64,000 bases of DNA from Benzoatithermus flavus (GTDB lineage: Bacteria; Pseudomonadota; Alphaproteobacteria; Geminicoccales; Geminicoccaceae). Shown here one piece after another: positions 1 to 8,207 of this stretch. The notes under the pieces are model-generated. The model was given only the letters and a program-made list of their open reading frames with translations. It had not been told where the DNA came from and did no database searches. The position numbers and the translations under genes were made by a program. The first letter of the stretch is position 1; each line of letters starts with the position of its first letter. The stretch lies in the NCBI RefSeq assembly GCF_037908215.1, contig NZ_JBBLZC010000007.1:131146-195145 (forward strand). The letters are read 5' to 3'.

Positions 1-26
1 ATGTTCTGCTTGATGTCGTCGGACAA
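1..26 (-). CDS. possible 5' end of a gene downstream of cobS, cut by the left edge
   Basis: Downstream of the cobS stop on the minus strand an open frame can begin at a TTG at 26..24 and read M-S-D-D-I-K-Q-N off the edge. A GGAAGG stretch lies about 12 bases upstream, which is a long spacing. cobT commonly follows cobS in alphaproteobacteria, so this could be cobT. The eight visible residues do not resemble a CobT N-terminus I know, so this is only a positional guess. Confidence 0.2.
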
Positions 27-62
27 GGTCGCTGGTCGCCTTCCGCTAGAACCGGTCCCTGC

Positions 63-1229
63 TCAGGCGTAGGCGAGGTTCGCCGCCGATTCCGGCAGCT
101 CCGTGCCGAAGCAGCGCTGATAATACTCCGCCACGATGTGCCGCTCGGCCTCGTCGCACTTGTTGAGGAACGTCACCCGGAACGCGAAGCCGATATCGCC
201 GAAGATCTCGGCATTCTCGGCCCAGGTGATCACGGTGCGCGGCGACATGACGGTCGAGATGTCGCCGGCCATGAATCCCTTGCGGGTGAGATCGGCGAGC
301 ATGACCATGCTCGAGATCTTCTTGCGCCCCTCGGCCGTGTCGTAGCCAGGGCACTTCGCGAGCACGATCCGACACTCGTCGCCGTGCGCCAGATAGTTGA
401 GCTGGGTCACGATGCTCCAGCGGTCCATCTGGCCCTGGTTGATCTGCTGCGTGCCGTGATAGAGGCCCGACGTGTCGCCCAGGCCCACCGTGTTCGCGGT
501 CGCGAACAGGCGGAACGCGCGGTGCGGCCTGATGACGCGGTTCTGGTCGAGCAGCGTCATGCGCCCCTGCGCCTCCAGCACGCGCTGGATGACGAACATG
601 ACGTCGGGCCGGCCGGCATCGTACTCGTCGAACACGAGCGCCACGGGCCGCTGTAGCGACCAGGGCAGGATACCCTCGCGGTATTCGGTGATCTGCTTGC
701 CTTCCTTGAGGACGATCGCGTCCTTGCCGATCAGGTCGATCCGGCTGATGTGGCTGTCGAGGTTGATGCGGATGCAGGGCCAGTTCAGCCGGGCCGCCAC
801 CTGCTCGATGTGGGTCGACTTGCCGGTGCCGTGATAGCCCTGGATCATCACCCGCCGATTGTGGGTGAAGCCGGCGAGGATCGCCAGCGTCGTGGCACGG
901 TCGAACTGGTAGGTCGGGTCGATGTCGGGGACGTACTCGGTCCGCCGGCTGAAGCCCCGGACATACTGGTCGGACGGAAAGCCGAACGTCTCGGCGACGC
1001 TCAGGCGAATGTCTGGCTCCTCGGGCAGATCGAGCAGATCGGTCGTCCCGAGATGCGATTCCTCCGGATGCAAGGCACAGATCTCCAGCCTACGCGAGCG
1101 CCACGCGATGTTATGCCCGTACCCGCCGCGAGCGGGCAAGACGGACCCGGGAAGGTAACAGCTTCGACGGGCTGCCAGTGCCAAGCTGCGACAGATCCCT
1201 GCCGGCACGCGAAGCGCCCCGAGGCTCAT
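63..1229 (-). CDS. cobS: cobaltochelatase subunit CobS (AAA+ ATPase)
   Basis: CobS is the AAA+ ATPase subunit of the aerobic, ATP-dependent cobaltochelatase (CobN/CobS/CobT), which inserts cobalt into hydrogenobyrinic acid a,c-diamide in the cytoplasm. The sequence shows Walker A GYHGTGKST, Walker B VALVFDEYD and a sensor-like LFATANTVG, and the end matches the usual CobS C-terminus. The longest frame (388 codons) starts at an ATG that overlaps the stop of the J-domain gene (ATGA). Its first ~65 residues look like translated non-coding DNA, and recognisable CobS homology begins near V-A-E-T-F-G. The true start is therefore probably internal (near 1030-1050), perhaps at a non-ATG codon. Function is secure, start is not. 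Confidence 0.9.
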   Translation of the reverse strand: MSLGALRVPAGICRSLALAARRSCYLPGSVLPARGGYGHNIAWRSRRLEICALHPEESHLGTTDLLDLPEEPDIRLSVAETFGFPSDQYVRGFSRRTEYVPDIDPTYQFDRATTLAILAGFTHNRRVMIQGYHGTGKSTHIEQVAARLNWPCIRINLDSHISRIDLIGKDAIVLKEGKQITEYREGILPWSLQRPVALVFDEYDAGRPDVMFVIQRVLEAQGRMTLLDQNRVIRPHRAFRLFATANTVGLGDTSGLYHGTQQINQGQMDRWSIVTQLNYLAHGDECRIVLAKCPGYDTAEGRKKISSMVMLADLTRKGFMAGDISTVMSPRTVITWAENAEIFGDIGFAFRVTFLNKCDEAERHIVAEYYQRCFGTELPESAANLAYA

Positions 1230-1825
1230 GCATAGAGCCGCTGTTCCCTCAAATAGGTATAAGCCTCGTTGATCAGCTTCAACCTCTCCTCGGCAGCTTT
1301 ATCGCCGCCGTGCAGATCGGGATGGTGCTGCTTGGCGAGGTGCTTGTAGCGGCGCTTGAGCTCGCCGAGCGTGAAGCCCGCATCCAGATCGAGCCGGGCC
1401 ATCATCTCCTCGGCCTTGCTGCGCGGGCGGCCGGGCGGCAGCCGGCGCGACCGCTCCTGCCGCGCACCGTCCGTGAACAGGCCGAAGAGGTCGTTCCAGT
1501 TGTCGGCGAAGCCGGTGTTCGTGCCGAAGCGCCAGGTCGGCCGGTGCCAGGTGGTGTCGGCCCGACGATGGGCCTCGATCTGCTCGGGACTCATCCCGGC
1601 GAAATAGTTCCAGCTACGGTTGAATTCCCGGATGTGCTCGAGGCAGAACCACTGGAAGTCGCGTAAAGACTCGCGCGATTTGGGCGCTCGATAAAGGGCC
1701 TCGGCAGCGCAGCCGGGCCAGGCGCATGGCCGGTGGTGCGGCATGCTGTCGTCGTGGCCCTTGAGCCGCAGCGCCGCGCGCAGCGCCTCGTGTCGCTCCT
1801 GCTCCCGATTGCGTTTCTGATGCAT
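1226..1825 (-). CDS. J-domain (DnaJ-like) protein
   Basis: This is a 199-residue protein with a C-terminal J domain: the last ~60 residues form helices around the HPD motif (QHHPDLHGG), the signature that stimulates DnaK-type ATPases. The N-terminal half has two Cys pairs or singles (CAWPGC, then FCLEH), suggesting a small metal-binding or structural region, and there is no G/F or zinc-finger domain of a true DnaJ. A J protein next to cobS is a recurrent alphaproteobacterial arrangement; its client is not shown. An alternative start is the Met at 1744..1742, giving a shorter protein beginning MPHHRPCAWPGC. The stop overlaps the longest cobS start by four bases. Confidence 0.85.
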   Translation of the reverse strand: MHQKRNREQERHEALRAALRLKGHDDSMPHHRPCAWPGCAAEALYRAPKSRESLRDFQWFCLEHIREFNRSWNYFAGMSPEQIEAHRRADTTWHRPTWRFGTNTGFADNWNDLFGLFTDGARQERSRRLPPGRPRSKAEEMMARLDLDAGFTLGELKRRYKHLAKQHHPDLHGGDKAAEERLKLINEAYTYLREQRLYA

Positions 1826-1906
1826 GGCCTCTGGAGACTATGTCCGATGCCTGTCCGCCTGCAAGCTCACCTGCATGCGGAGGAGAGTGGCAGAAAAAGA
1901 AGGATG

Positions 1907-3223
1907 TCAGCCGACCCGTCCGAGGACGACGGCCTCCGCGGCCGACGCCTCCTCGCCGATGACATAGGCAGCGAGGAGGCGTTTTTCCGCAGCCGCGAGC
2001 CCGCTTTCGTCGCGTGCATGGACGTATGCCAGAGGTGCCTCGGGGCCCGTCCTCTCGCCGACGGCCCTGATGTCGGTGAGGCCCACGGCATGGTCGATGC
2101 CGTCGCCCGCCCGCCGCCGCCCGCCGCCGAGTTCGACCACGGCAAGACCCAGGGCGCGCGCGTCGATCGCCTGCACCCAGCCGGGCGTGCGCGGATGCAC
2201 GGGGTGGACCAGAGGGGCGCGCGGCAGGTGGCGCTCCCAGGCTTCGAGCAGATCGGAAGGACCGCCCAGCTCCTGCACCATGCGCGCGAACCGCTCGGCC
2301 GCGGCACCGGAGGCGAGCGCCGCCTCGGCACGGGCGATGCCTTCCTCCGCGTCGCTCGCGAGGCCGGCCAGCGCCAGCGCCTCGCCGCACAAAGCGAGCG
2401 TCACCTCCCTAAGCCGCCGGTCGCCATGCTCGCCGCGCAGCATGGCGATCGCCTCCGCCACCTCGAGCGCGTTGCCGGCGGCACGTCCCAGACACTGGCT
2501 CATGCCGGTGAGGAGCGCCCGACAGGAAAGGCCCGCACCGTTCGCGACCTCGACCAGGCTCTCGGCCAGGGCGCGGGCCTCCTCCGACGTCGACATGAAG
2601 GCGCCCGTGCCCACCTTCACGTCCATGACGAGGGTGCCAAGCCCGGCTGCGAGTTTCTTCGAGAGAATCGAGGCGGTGATGAGCGGGATGCTCTCGACCG
2701 TGGCCGTGACGTCGCGGATGGCGTAGAGCCGCCGGTCGGCCGGGGCCAGATCGTCGGTCTGGCCGATCACGGCGCAGCCCACCGATCGCACCGTACGCTG
2801 CAGCCGTCCGATGTCCGGCCGTGTCGTGTAGCCCGGGATGCTCTCGAGCTTGTCGAGCGTGCCGCCGGTATGACCGAGCCCGCGGCCGGAGAGCATCGGC
2901 ACGAAGGCGCCACAGGCGGCGAGCACGGGGGCGAGCACCAGGCTCACCTTGTCGCCCACGCCGCCCGTGGAGTGCTTGTCGACCACCGGGCCGGGCAGCC
3001 CCTCCCAGCGGAGGGTGCGGCCCGAGTCGCGCATGGCGAGCGTCAGCGCCACCGTCTCGTGCTTCGCCATGCCGCGGAAATAGACCGCCATGGCGAAGGC
3101 CGCGGCCTGGCCCTCGCCGATGGAGCCGTCGGTGATTCCGCGCACGAAGGCGGCGATCTCGTCGGCATCGAGCGCGATCCCGTCGCGCTTCTTCCGGATC
3201 ACCTCCTGCGGCAGGAAGGTCAT
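1907..3223 (-). CDS. deoA: thymidine phosphorylase DeoA
   Basis: DeoA cleaves thymidine or deoxyuridine with phosphate to the free base and 2-deoxyribose-1-phosphate in the cytoplasm. The 438-residue length is typical of the long bacterial family. Visible family features are the N-terminal helical segment starting MTFLPQEVIRKKRDG, the phosphate/substrate region VDKHSTGGVGDK, then MLSGRGLGHTGGTLDKLES, and the KLAAGLGTLVMDVKVG stretch. The ATG overlaps the deoC stop (ATGA), so the two are probably translationally coupled. It is the last gene of the nucleoside unit; the gap to the J-domain gene is about 80 bp. The same frame remains open upstream as far as 3886, but that extension is non-coding in character. 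Confidence 0.95.
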   Translation of the reverse strand: MTFLPQEVIRKKRDGIALDADEIAAFVRGITDGSIGEGQAAAFAMAVYFRGMAKHETVALTLAMRDSGRTLRWEGLPGPVVDKHSTGGVGDKVSLVLAPVLAACGAFVPMLSGRGLGHTGGTLDKLESIPGYTTRPDIGRLQRTVRSVGCAVIGQTDDLAPADRRLYAIRDVTATVESIPLITASILSKKLAAGLGTLVMDVKVGTGAFMSTSEEARALAESLVEVANGAGLSCRALLTGMSQCLGRAAGNALEVAEAIAMLRGEHGDRRLREVTLALCGEALALAGLASDAEEGIARAEAALASGAAAERFARMVQELGGPSDLLEAWERHLPRAPLVHPVHPRTPGWVQAIDARALGLAVVELGGGRRRAGDGIDHAVGLTDIRAVGERTGPEAPLAYVHARDESGLAAAEKRLLAAYVIGEEASAAEAVVLGRVG

Positions 3224-4026
3224 CAGTAGCTTCCGCCCGTTCCGATCGCCTCCTCCCGGCCGGCGACCCGGAGCAGGTCGTCGAGCAGCGACGAGGCGCC
3301 GAAGCGGAAGGTGCGCGGGCTCGCCCAGTCCGGTCCCATGATCGCATCGGCGAGGGCCAGATAGGCGGCGGCATCGGCCGCGGTCCGGATCCCGCCCGCA
3401 GCCTTGAAGCCGACGCGTCCGCCGGCCTCCTCGATGACGGCGAGAAGGAGCGCCGCGGCCTCGAGCGTGGCCCCCACCGCGGCCTTGCCGGTCGAAGTCT
3501 TGAGGAAGTCGATCCCCGCCATCACCGCCGTTCTGGCCGCGGCCGTGATCAGGTCGGGCTCGCGTAAGCTCCCGGTCTCGAGGATGAGCTTCAGCGTCGT
3601 GCGAGCGCCCGCCGCCTCGCGGCAGGCCTCGACCAGCTCGCCCACGAGGCCGATGTCGCCGTCCCGGATCGCCTGGATGGGTGCCACCACGTCGACCTCG
3701 TCGGCACCGGCCGCAACCGCGGCCGCGGTCTCCTCGGCGGCGCGGGCGAGATCGTCGCTCCCGTCCGGGAAGTTGGCGACGGTGGCGAGCCGCACCGTGC
3801 CGCCGGCGAGCCGCTTCCTGGCCAGCGCCAGATGCGCGCGGTAGATGCAGACGGCCGCGGTCCCGTGGCGCTCGGCGCGGTCGCACAAGGCCTCGATCTC
3901 GGTCGAGCTCTCGTCGCCGCGCAGGCTCGTAAGGTCGAGCAGCGGAACGGCGCGCGTGGCGAGGTCGGCATCGGCGGTGGCGGTACGGGCGCGGGCGATC
4001 AGGGCCGGCAGGTCAGGCGAGGGCAA
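3223..4026 (-). CDS. deoC: deoxyribose-phosphate aldolase DeoC
   Basis: DeoC splits 2-deoxyribose-5-phosphate into glyceraldehyde-3-phosphate and acetaldehyde, finishing deoxynucleoside catabolism. It is a TIM-barrel class I aldolase: the Schiff-base lysine lies in DFLKTSTGK and the proton-relay lysine in GFKAAGGIRT. The substrate-binding Asp lies in DEVDVVAPI, where the family usually has a more MVIN-like segment. I chose the TTG at 4026 because GGAG lies seven bases upstream, inside the 3' end of the fusion gene, and because the frame further upstream is not protein-like. That gives 267 residues, slightly longer than usual. The stop overlaps the deoA start. Confidence 0.9.
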   Translation of the reverse strand: MPSPDLPALIARARTATADADLATRAVPLLDLTSLRGDESSTEIEALCDRAERHGTAAVCIYRAHLALARKRLAGGTVRLATVANFPDGSDDLARAAEETAAAVAAGADEVDVVAPIQAIRDGDIGLVGELVEACREAAGARTTLKLILETGSLREPDLITAAARTAVMAGIDFLKTSTGKAAVGATLEAAALLLAVIEEAGGRVGFKAAGGIRTAADAAAYLALADAIMGPDWASPRTFRFGASSLLDDLLRVAGREEAIGTGGSY

Positions 4027-5242
4027 GGGCGATCTCCGGGAGCGCCGCCTCGAGCAGCCGGCCGACCCGGTCGGCAGCGGCGGCGGCATGGGCCAGGGTC
4101 TCGGCGTGGGTGAGGGCGGCGGGCCCGAGTCCCGCCGCGAGGTTGGTGACGATCGAAAGCCCCGCGACCTCGAGCCCGGCGTGGCGGGCGCTGATCGCCT
4201 CGGGCACGGTCGACATGCCGACGAGGTCGGCACCCAGCGCCTTGAAGGCGCGGATCTCGGCCGGCGTCTCGAAGGCGGGGCCCAGCGTCGCGAGATAGAC
4301 CCCGCGCGGCAGCCGTATGCCGAGCCGCTCGGCGGCAGCCGCGAGCAGGCCGCGCAGCCTTCTGGAATAGACCTCGGACAGGTCGACGAAGCGCGGTCCC
4401 ACCCGCTCGTCGTTCGGGCCGACCAGGGGGTTCAGCCCTTGCAGGTTGATGTGGTCTTCGATCAGGACGATCGAGCCCGGATCGAGGTCCGGCCGGAGCG
4501 AGCCCGCGGCGTTGGTGAGGAGCACGGCCTTGCAGCCGATGGCGCGCAGCGTGCGCACCATCGTGTTGATGGGTCCGGCTCCGCCGCCTTCGTAGAAATG
4601 GGCCCGCCCGGCGAGGCAGACGACCGGCACGCTCGCGAGCGTGCCCAGCACCAGCCGCCCGGCATGGCCTTCCACGCTCGGCCGCGGGAAGCCCGGCAGG
4701 TCGCGGTAGTCGATCACGAGCGGGCTCGCGAGTTGCTCCGCGATCCCGCTAAGGCCCGAGCCCAGCACGATGCCGATCATGGGCAAGGGGCGCCCGGCGA
4801 CGCGCGCCCGGATCACCGCCGCCGCATCGGCACCGGCAGCTCCGGCCTTGCCGAGATTGTGGCCGCCGAAAGCGTAGGGCAGAAGCTCGCCCAGCGTCAC
4901 GGTGAGCCGGATACCCTCGGGCCCGCCGAGATGCACGGGCGTGTCGGGCCGGCCGAACTCGACCAGGCGCTGGCGGCAGCCGCCGCACGGGCTGCACAAG
5001 GCCTCGCCGCTGCCGGCGACCGCGACCTCGGCGATCACCCGCTCGCCCGCTGCCGCCATGGCGCCGACCGCCGTCGCCTCGGCGCACTGGCCTTGCGGAT
5101 AGGCGGCGTTCTCGACGTTGCAGCCGGTGAAGATGCGCCCGCTCGCGGTACGGATGGCGGCACCCACGGCGAAGCGCGAGTAGGGCGCATAAGCGTGCTC
5201 GCGCGCGGCACGCGCCGCCTGGAACAGCTCGTCGGGACTCAC
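4013..5242 (-). CDS. fused cytidine deaminase - purine nucleoside phosphorylase
   Basis: One uninterrupted 409-codon frame encodes two enzymes. Residues ~1-130 are a cytidine deaminase with the usual zinc set: C53-A-E55 and P-C86-G-G-C89. Residues ~143-409 are a trimeric-type (PNP/MTAP family) purine nucleoside phosphorylase, with GSGLSGIAE, GHAGRL, RAHFYEG, the TNAAGSLRPDLDPGS region, GPAFETPAE, GMSTVPE and VTNLAAG; the last Asn fits 6-oxopurine substrates. The two halves are joined by a short Gly/Ala linker with no stop codon. The GTG start overlaps the DUF29 stop (GTGA). Together the halves would deaminate (deoxy)cytidine and phosphorolyse inosine/guanosine, feeding DeoA and DeoC encoded next to it. 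Separate cdd and PNP genes are usual; the fusion is the odd feature. Confidence 0.92.
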   Translation of the reverse strand: MSPDELFQAARAAREHAYAPYSRFAVGAAIRTASGRIFTGCNVENAAYPQGQCAEATAVGAMAAAGERVIAEVAVAGSGEALCSPCGGCRQRLVEFGRPDTPVHLGGPEGIRLTVTLGELLPYAFGGHNLGKAGAAGADAAAVIRARVAGRPLPMIGIVLGSGLSGIAEQLASPLVIDYRDLPGFPRPSVEGHAGRLVLGTLASVPVVCLAGRAHFYEGGGAGPINTMVRTLRAIGCKAVLLTNAAGSLRPDLDPGSIVLIEDHINLQGLNPLVGPNDERVGPRFVDLSEVYSRRLRGLLAAAAERLGIRLPRGVYLATLGPAFETPAEIRAFKALGADLVGMSTVPEAISARHAGLEVAGLSIVTNLAAGLGPAALTHAETLAHAAAAADRVGRLLEAALPEIALALA

Positions 5243-5727
5243 GGATGGTCGGGCTCCGGCCAGAAATCCAAATCGAGAAGCTGGTCGAGGGGGTAGGGGC
5301 AGATACGCGGCAGGTCCGGCCAGAGCCCGAGCTCGGGATCGGGGATGGCGCGTTCGACGATGCCCGACGCCTCCTCGTAGGCCTCCCGAACATAGCTTTC
5401 GGCGAACCGGCGCAGGCTCGGGCTGCTCTTGAGCAGCCGCGCGAGATCGCCCCGCTGGTTCAGGACCGAGATCCGCCACGAGCGCCGCGGCTCGGCGGAC
5501 GGACAGAACTGCAGCTTCAGCAGATGCTCGATGACCCGGACGAGCCGGCTGTAGAACTCGCGCCGATCCCGCTCCCCCAAGCTTTCGATCTCCTCGGCGA
5601 GGTGGAGCCAGTCGAGCGGCAGGTTGGAGCCGGCCTCGGCTGCGCGGCGCAGTTCAGCCGCCTGGCGCTGCGTCCACAGGTGGAAATCGCGCTCGTAGAG
5701 CTCGGGATCGTTCAGGGTCGTCGCCAT
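5239..5727 (-). CDS. DUF29 family protein
   Basis: A 162-residue protein matching the DUF29 pattern: an N-terminal D-x-x-x-W-x-x-x-Q-A-x-x-L-R segment (YERDFHLWTQRQAAELRR), a central LAEEIESLG helix, and a basic helical middle (HLLKLQF) followed by an aromatic, Asp/Pro-rich end. It is predicted all-helical, cytoplasmic and without catalytic residues. The function of DUF29 is unknown; family members are frequent in cyanobacteria and alphaproteobacteria and often scattered. Here it lies in the nucleoside unit, and its stop overlaps the start of the deaminase-phosphorylase fusion, so the two are likely co-translated. Nothing in the sequence ties it to nucleosides beyond position. Confidence 0.85.
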   Translation of the reverse strand: MATTLNDPELYERDFHLWTQRQAAELRRAAEAGSNLPLDWLHLAEEIESLGERDRREFYSRLVRVIEHLLKLQFCPSAEPRRSWRISVLNQRGDLARLLKSSPSLRRFAESYVREAYEEASGIVERAIPDPELGLWPDLPRICPYPLDQLLDLDFWPEPDHP

Positions 5728-5758
5728 GAAGGAAGCCTAGCACGGTCGCCGGTGTCGA

Positions 5759-6736
5759 TCATCTTTCCTTCACATAAGGAATGCCGATCGCCTTCGGTGC
5801 CACCGCCTTGCCGACGAAGCCGGCGAGGAGAAAGATCGTGAGCAGATAGGGCAGGGCCTGGATGAGCTGCACCGGCACCACGCCGATGCCCGGCAGTGCT
5901 GCGCCCTGGAGGCGCGCCTGGGCCGCATCGGTGAAGGCGAACAGCAGGCAGGCGAGGAGCGTCGGCACCGGCCGCCACTTGCCGAAGATGAGGGCGGCGA
6001 GCGCCAGATAGCCCCGGCCCGCGGTCATGTCGCGGATGAAGCCCGCGTTCTGGGCGATCGAGAGATAGGCCCCGGCGACACCGCACAAGGCCCCGGTCAC
6101 CATCAGCGCCCGGTAACGCATCCCCTCGACCGAGATGCCGGCCGTATCCACCGCGGCCGGGTTCTCGCCGACGGCGCGCAGGCGCAGGCCGAAGCGGGTG
6201 CGGTAGACCACCCAGGCCACGAGCGGCACGGCAAGGGCGGTGGCATAGACCAGGACGTTGTGGCCGCTCACGATCTCGGCGTAGATCGTGCCGATCACGG
6301 GCACGCTGCGTGCGGCCTCCGCGAACGGCAGCTCGATCGGCGTGAAGCGGGCGCCGTCGGCGACCGAGATGCGGCCGGCCTGGTGGAACCAGGCATCGGC
6401 GAGCGTCGGCCCCAGGCCCGCCGCGATCACGTTGAGCGCCATGCCCGAAACCACCTGATCGCCCTTGTGGGTGATCGAGGCGAAGCCGTGGACCACGGCG
6501 AGGCACCAGCCGAAGGCGATGCCGGCCAGAAGTCCCGCCCAGGCCGAGCCCGTGGTCTGCGCCACCGCGGCCGCGGCAAAGGCCGCTCCCAGCATCTTGC
6601 CCTCGAGGGCGATGTCGGTGACCCCGCTGCGCTCGCAGAACAGGCCGGCAAGCGCCGCCAGCACCAAGGGTGTGGCGAGCCGGATCGTGCTGTCGAGGAG
6701 GAGCAGGCTCTGCAGGAAGAAATCGGCCGCGGTCAT
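5759..6736 (-). CDS. nucleoside ABC transporter permease (second subunit)
   Basis: A 325-residue inner-membrane permease of the branched-chain amino acid/ribose-type superfamily (LivH/RbsC-like fold), in the subgroup that works with BMP-type binding proteins. It has many hydrophobic segments, the family motif CERSGVTDIALEGKML near the N-terminus, and the EAA-like region LRAVGENPAAVDTAGIS. The ATG overlaps the preceding permease stop by four bases (ATGA). With its partner it should form the membrane channel of the importer whose ATPase and binding protein are encoded upstream. The substrate is inferred to be nucleosides from the adjacent salvage genes; the family also includes other solute importers. 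Confidence 0.9.
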   Translation of the reverse strand: MTAADFFLQSLLLLDSTIRLATPLVLAALAGLFCERSGVTDIALEGKMLGAAFAAAAVAQTTGSAWAGLLAGIAFGWCLAVVHGFASITHKGDQVVSGMALNVIAAGLGPTLADAWFHQAGRISVADGARFTPIELPFAEAARSVPVIGTIYAEIVSGHNVLVYATALAVPLVAWVVYRTRFGLRLRAVGENPAAVDTAGISVEGMRYRALMVTGALCGVAGAYLSIAQNAGFIRDMTAGRGYLALAALIFGKWRPVPTLLACLLFAFTDAAQARLQGAALPGIGVVPVQLIQALPYLLTIFLLAGFVGKAVAPKAIGIPYVKER

Positions 6737-7842
6737 GCGAGGGCGGGCTCCGGGGCCCGGCGGGCGAACAGCGCTTCGAGCTGCGGGCGGAACATGTTCT
6801 CGAGCGCGCCCGCGAACAGGATGACGAGCCCCTGGATCACCACGACGAGGTCGCGGTTGATCGCCGGCATGTCGAAGGAGAGCTCGGAGCCGCCCTGGTA
6901 AAGAGCGCCGAACAGGATCGAGGCCAGCACGATGCCGACCGGGTGGTTGCGGCCCATCAGCGCCACGGCGATGCCGACGAAGCCGTAGCCGCCGGTGAAG
7001 CCCAGGAGCAGACGGTGCTGTGCGCCCAGGATCTCGTTGGTCGCCATGAGGCCGGCGAGCGCTCCCGAGATCGTCATGGCGAGCATGATCCGCCGTGCCG
7101 GCGAGATGCCGCCGTAGACGGCCGCGGCCTCGCTCTGCCCGACGACGCGCAGCTCGTAGCCGAGCCGGCTGCGCCAGACGAACAGCCACACGCCGACACA
7201 GCACAGGAGTGCCAGCGGCAGGGCGAGGTTCAAGGGTGCATAGCCGAGATCGATGCCCAAAAGCTCGAGCGCCGGCTTCAGGGACGGCATCCAGGCACTC
7301 TCGGGGAAGACGACGGTCTCGGGCGAGCTCTGGCCCGGCTTGATCAGCACGTTGACCAGAAGATAGGTCATGATCGCCGAGGCCACGAAGTTCAGCATGA
7401 TCGTGGTGATGACGACGTGGCTGCCGCGCCTCGCCTGCAGCCAGCCCGGCACGAATCCCCAGACGGCGCCGAAGGCGGCCGCGGCCAGGACAGCCAGCGG
7501 CACGGCGAGGATGCCGGGCAGCCAGCCCAGATGGATCGCGACCAGGGTGAGGCCGAGCCCACCGACATAGGCCTGCCCCTCGCCGCCGATGTTGAACAGC
7601 CCCGTGTGGAAGGCCACGGCTACGGCGAGGCCGGTGAAGATGAAGTTGGTGGCGTAGTAGAGCGTATAGCCCGCGGCCTCGCCATAGCCGAAGGCGCCGT
7701 AGAGCATGAGCCGCACCGCCTCGAGCGGGTTCTCGCCCAGGAGTACCACCACGAGCCCCGAGACGGCGAAGGCGAGCAGGAGGTTGAGCAAGGGCAGGAG
7801 CCCGTACTCGGCCCAGGCCGGCAGCTTGCGCGCGATGGCCAT
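6733..7842 (-). CDS. nucleoside ABC transporter permease (first subunit)
   Basis: An inner-membrane permease of about 369 residues, paralogous to the next gene, with about ten hydrophobic segments. Family motifs include ATNFIFTGLAVAVAFHTG and LFNIGGEGQ, and the cytoplasmic loop RVVGQSEAAAVYGGIS. I start at the Met in MAIARKLP (7842); a Met six codons earlier (7860) is also in frame. The gene lies only ~70 bp from the divergent higB remnant, and its upstream neighbour on the same strand, the ATPase gene, is ~760 bp away beyond the toxin-antitoxin module. It therefore probably needs its own promoter, or transcription through the module. Confidence 0.9.
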   Translation of the reverse strand: MAIARKLPAWAEYGLLPLLNLLLAFAVSGLVVVLLGENPLEAVRLMLYGAFGYGEAAGYTLYYATNFIFTGLAVAVAFHTGLFNIGGEGQAYVGGLGLTLVAIHLGWLPGILAVPLAVLAAAAFGAVWGFVPGWLQARRGSHVVITTIMLNFVASAIMTYLLVNVLIKPGQSSPETVVFPESAWMPSLKPALELLGIDLGYAPLNLALPLALLCCVGVWLFVWRSRLGYELRVVGQSEAAAVYGGISPARRIMLAMTISGALAGLMATNEILGAQHRLLLGFTGGYGFVGIAVALMGRNHPVGIVLASILFGALYQGGSELSFDMPAINRDLVVVIQGLVILFAGALENMFRPQLEALFARRAPEPALA

Positions 7843-7888
7843 TAGGCAGCCCACCCCCATTGCGAGCCGCTTTCCTTAACGGAATAGG

Positions 7889-7907
7889 TTGTACGCTGTA
7901 CGTACAA
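7889..7907. promoter_or_regulatory. 7-bp inverted repeat, probable HigA operator
   Basis: The arms TTGTACG and CGTACAA are a perfect inverted repeat separated by five bases. They lie directly before the GTG of the higB remnant (7911), where HigA-type antitoxins normally bind to repress their own promoter. It sits between two divergent genes (permease and higB), so it could also influence the permease promoter. The operator role is inferred from position and symmetry. Confidence 0.55.
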
Positions 7908-7910
7908 GGC

Positions 7911-8195
7911 GTGATCAGGAGCTTCGCCGGCAAGCGGACGGCCCTGCTGTTCCAGGGTGGGCCGGTTCGCCACGTGCATCCCGACCTCGCTCGTCAAGCG
8001 CGGAAGAAGCTGCTGCTCTTGCATCGTGCGCGGAGCCTCGCCGACCTCGCCGCCCGCCGCGGCAACCATCTCGAGAAGTTGAGCGGGGACCGGGACGGCC
8101 AGTGGTCGATCCGGATCAGCGATTAGAGGCGGATCTGCTTCCGCTGGGAGGCCGGCAATGCACATGAGGTCTGGTTCGGCGACTATCACGGCTGA
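7911..8195 (+). pseudogene. higB: higB toxin gene interrupted by an in-frame amber codon
   Basis: The frame from GTG 7911 encodes a HigB/RelE-superfamily mRNA interferase: VIRSFAGK at the start, then HLEKLSGDRDGQWSIRISD. In the family the next residues are Gln-Trp-Arg-Ile-Cys-Phe-Arg-Trp. Here a TAG (8124-8126) replaces the Gln codon and the Trp codon has become Arg, after which the same frame continues RRICFRWEAGNAHEV and DYHG to a TGA at 8195. A single nonsense change thus removes the last strand of the RelE fold, which carries conserved residues. The product is probably inactive unless the amber codon is read through. higA follows at the usual spacing. Confidence 0.8.
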
Positions 8196-8207
8196 GGAGA
8201 GCCAGCG

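Noticed and set aside
3224..3886. N-terminal extension of the deoA frame over deoC
   Set aside because: Residues before MTFLPQEV are Arg/Gly-rich and overlap deoC; the internal ATG overlaps the deoC stop in the usual ATGA coupling.
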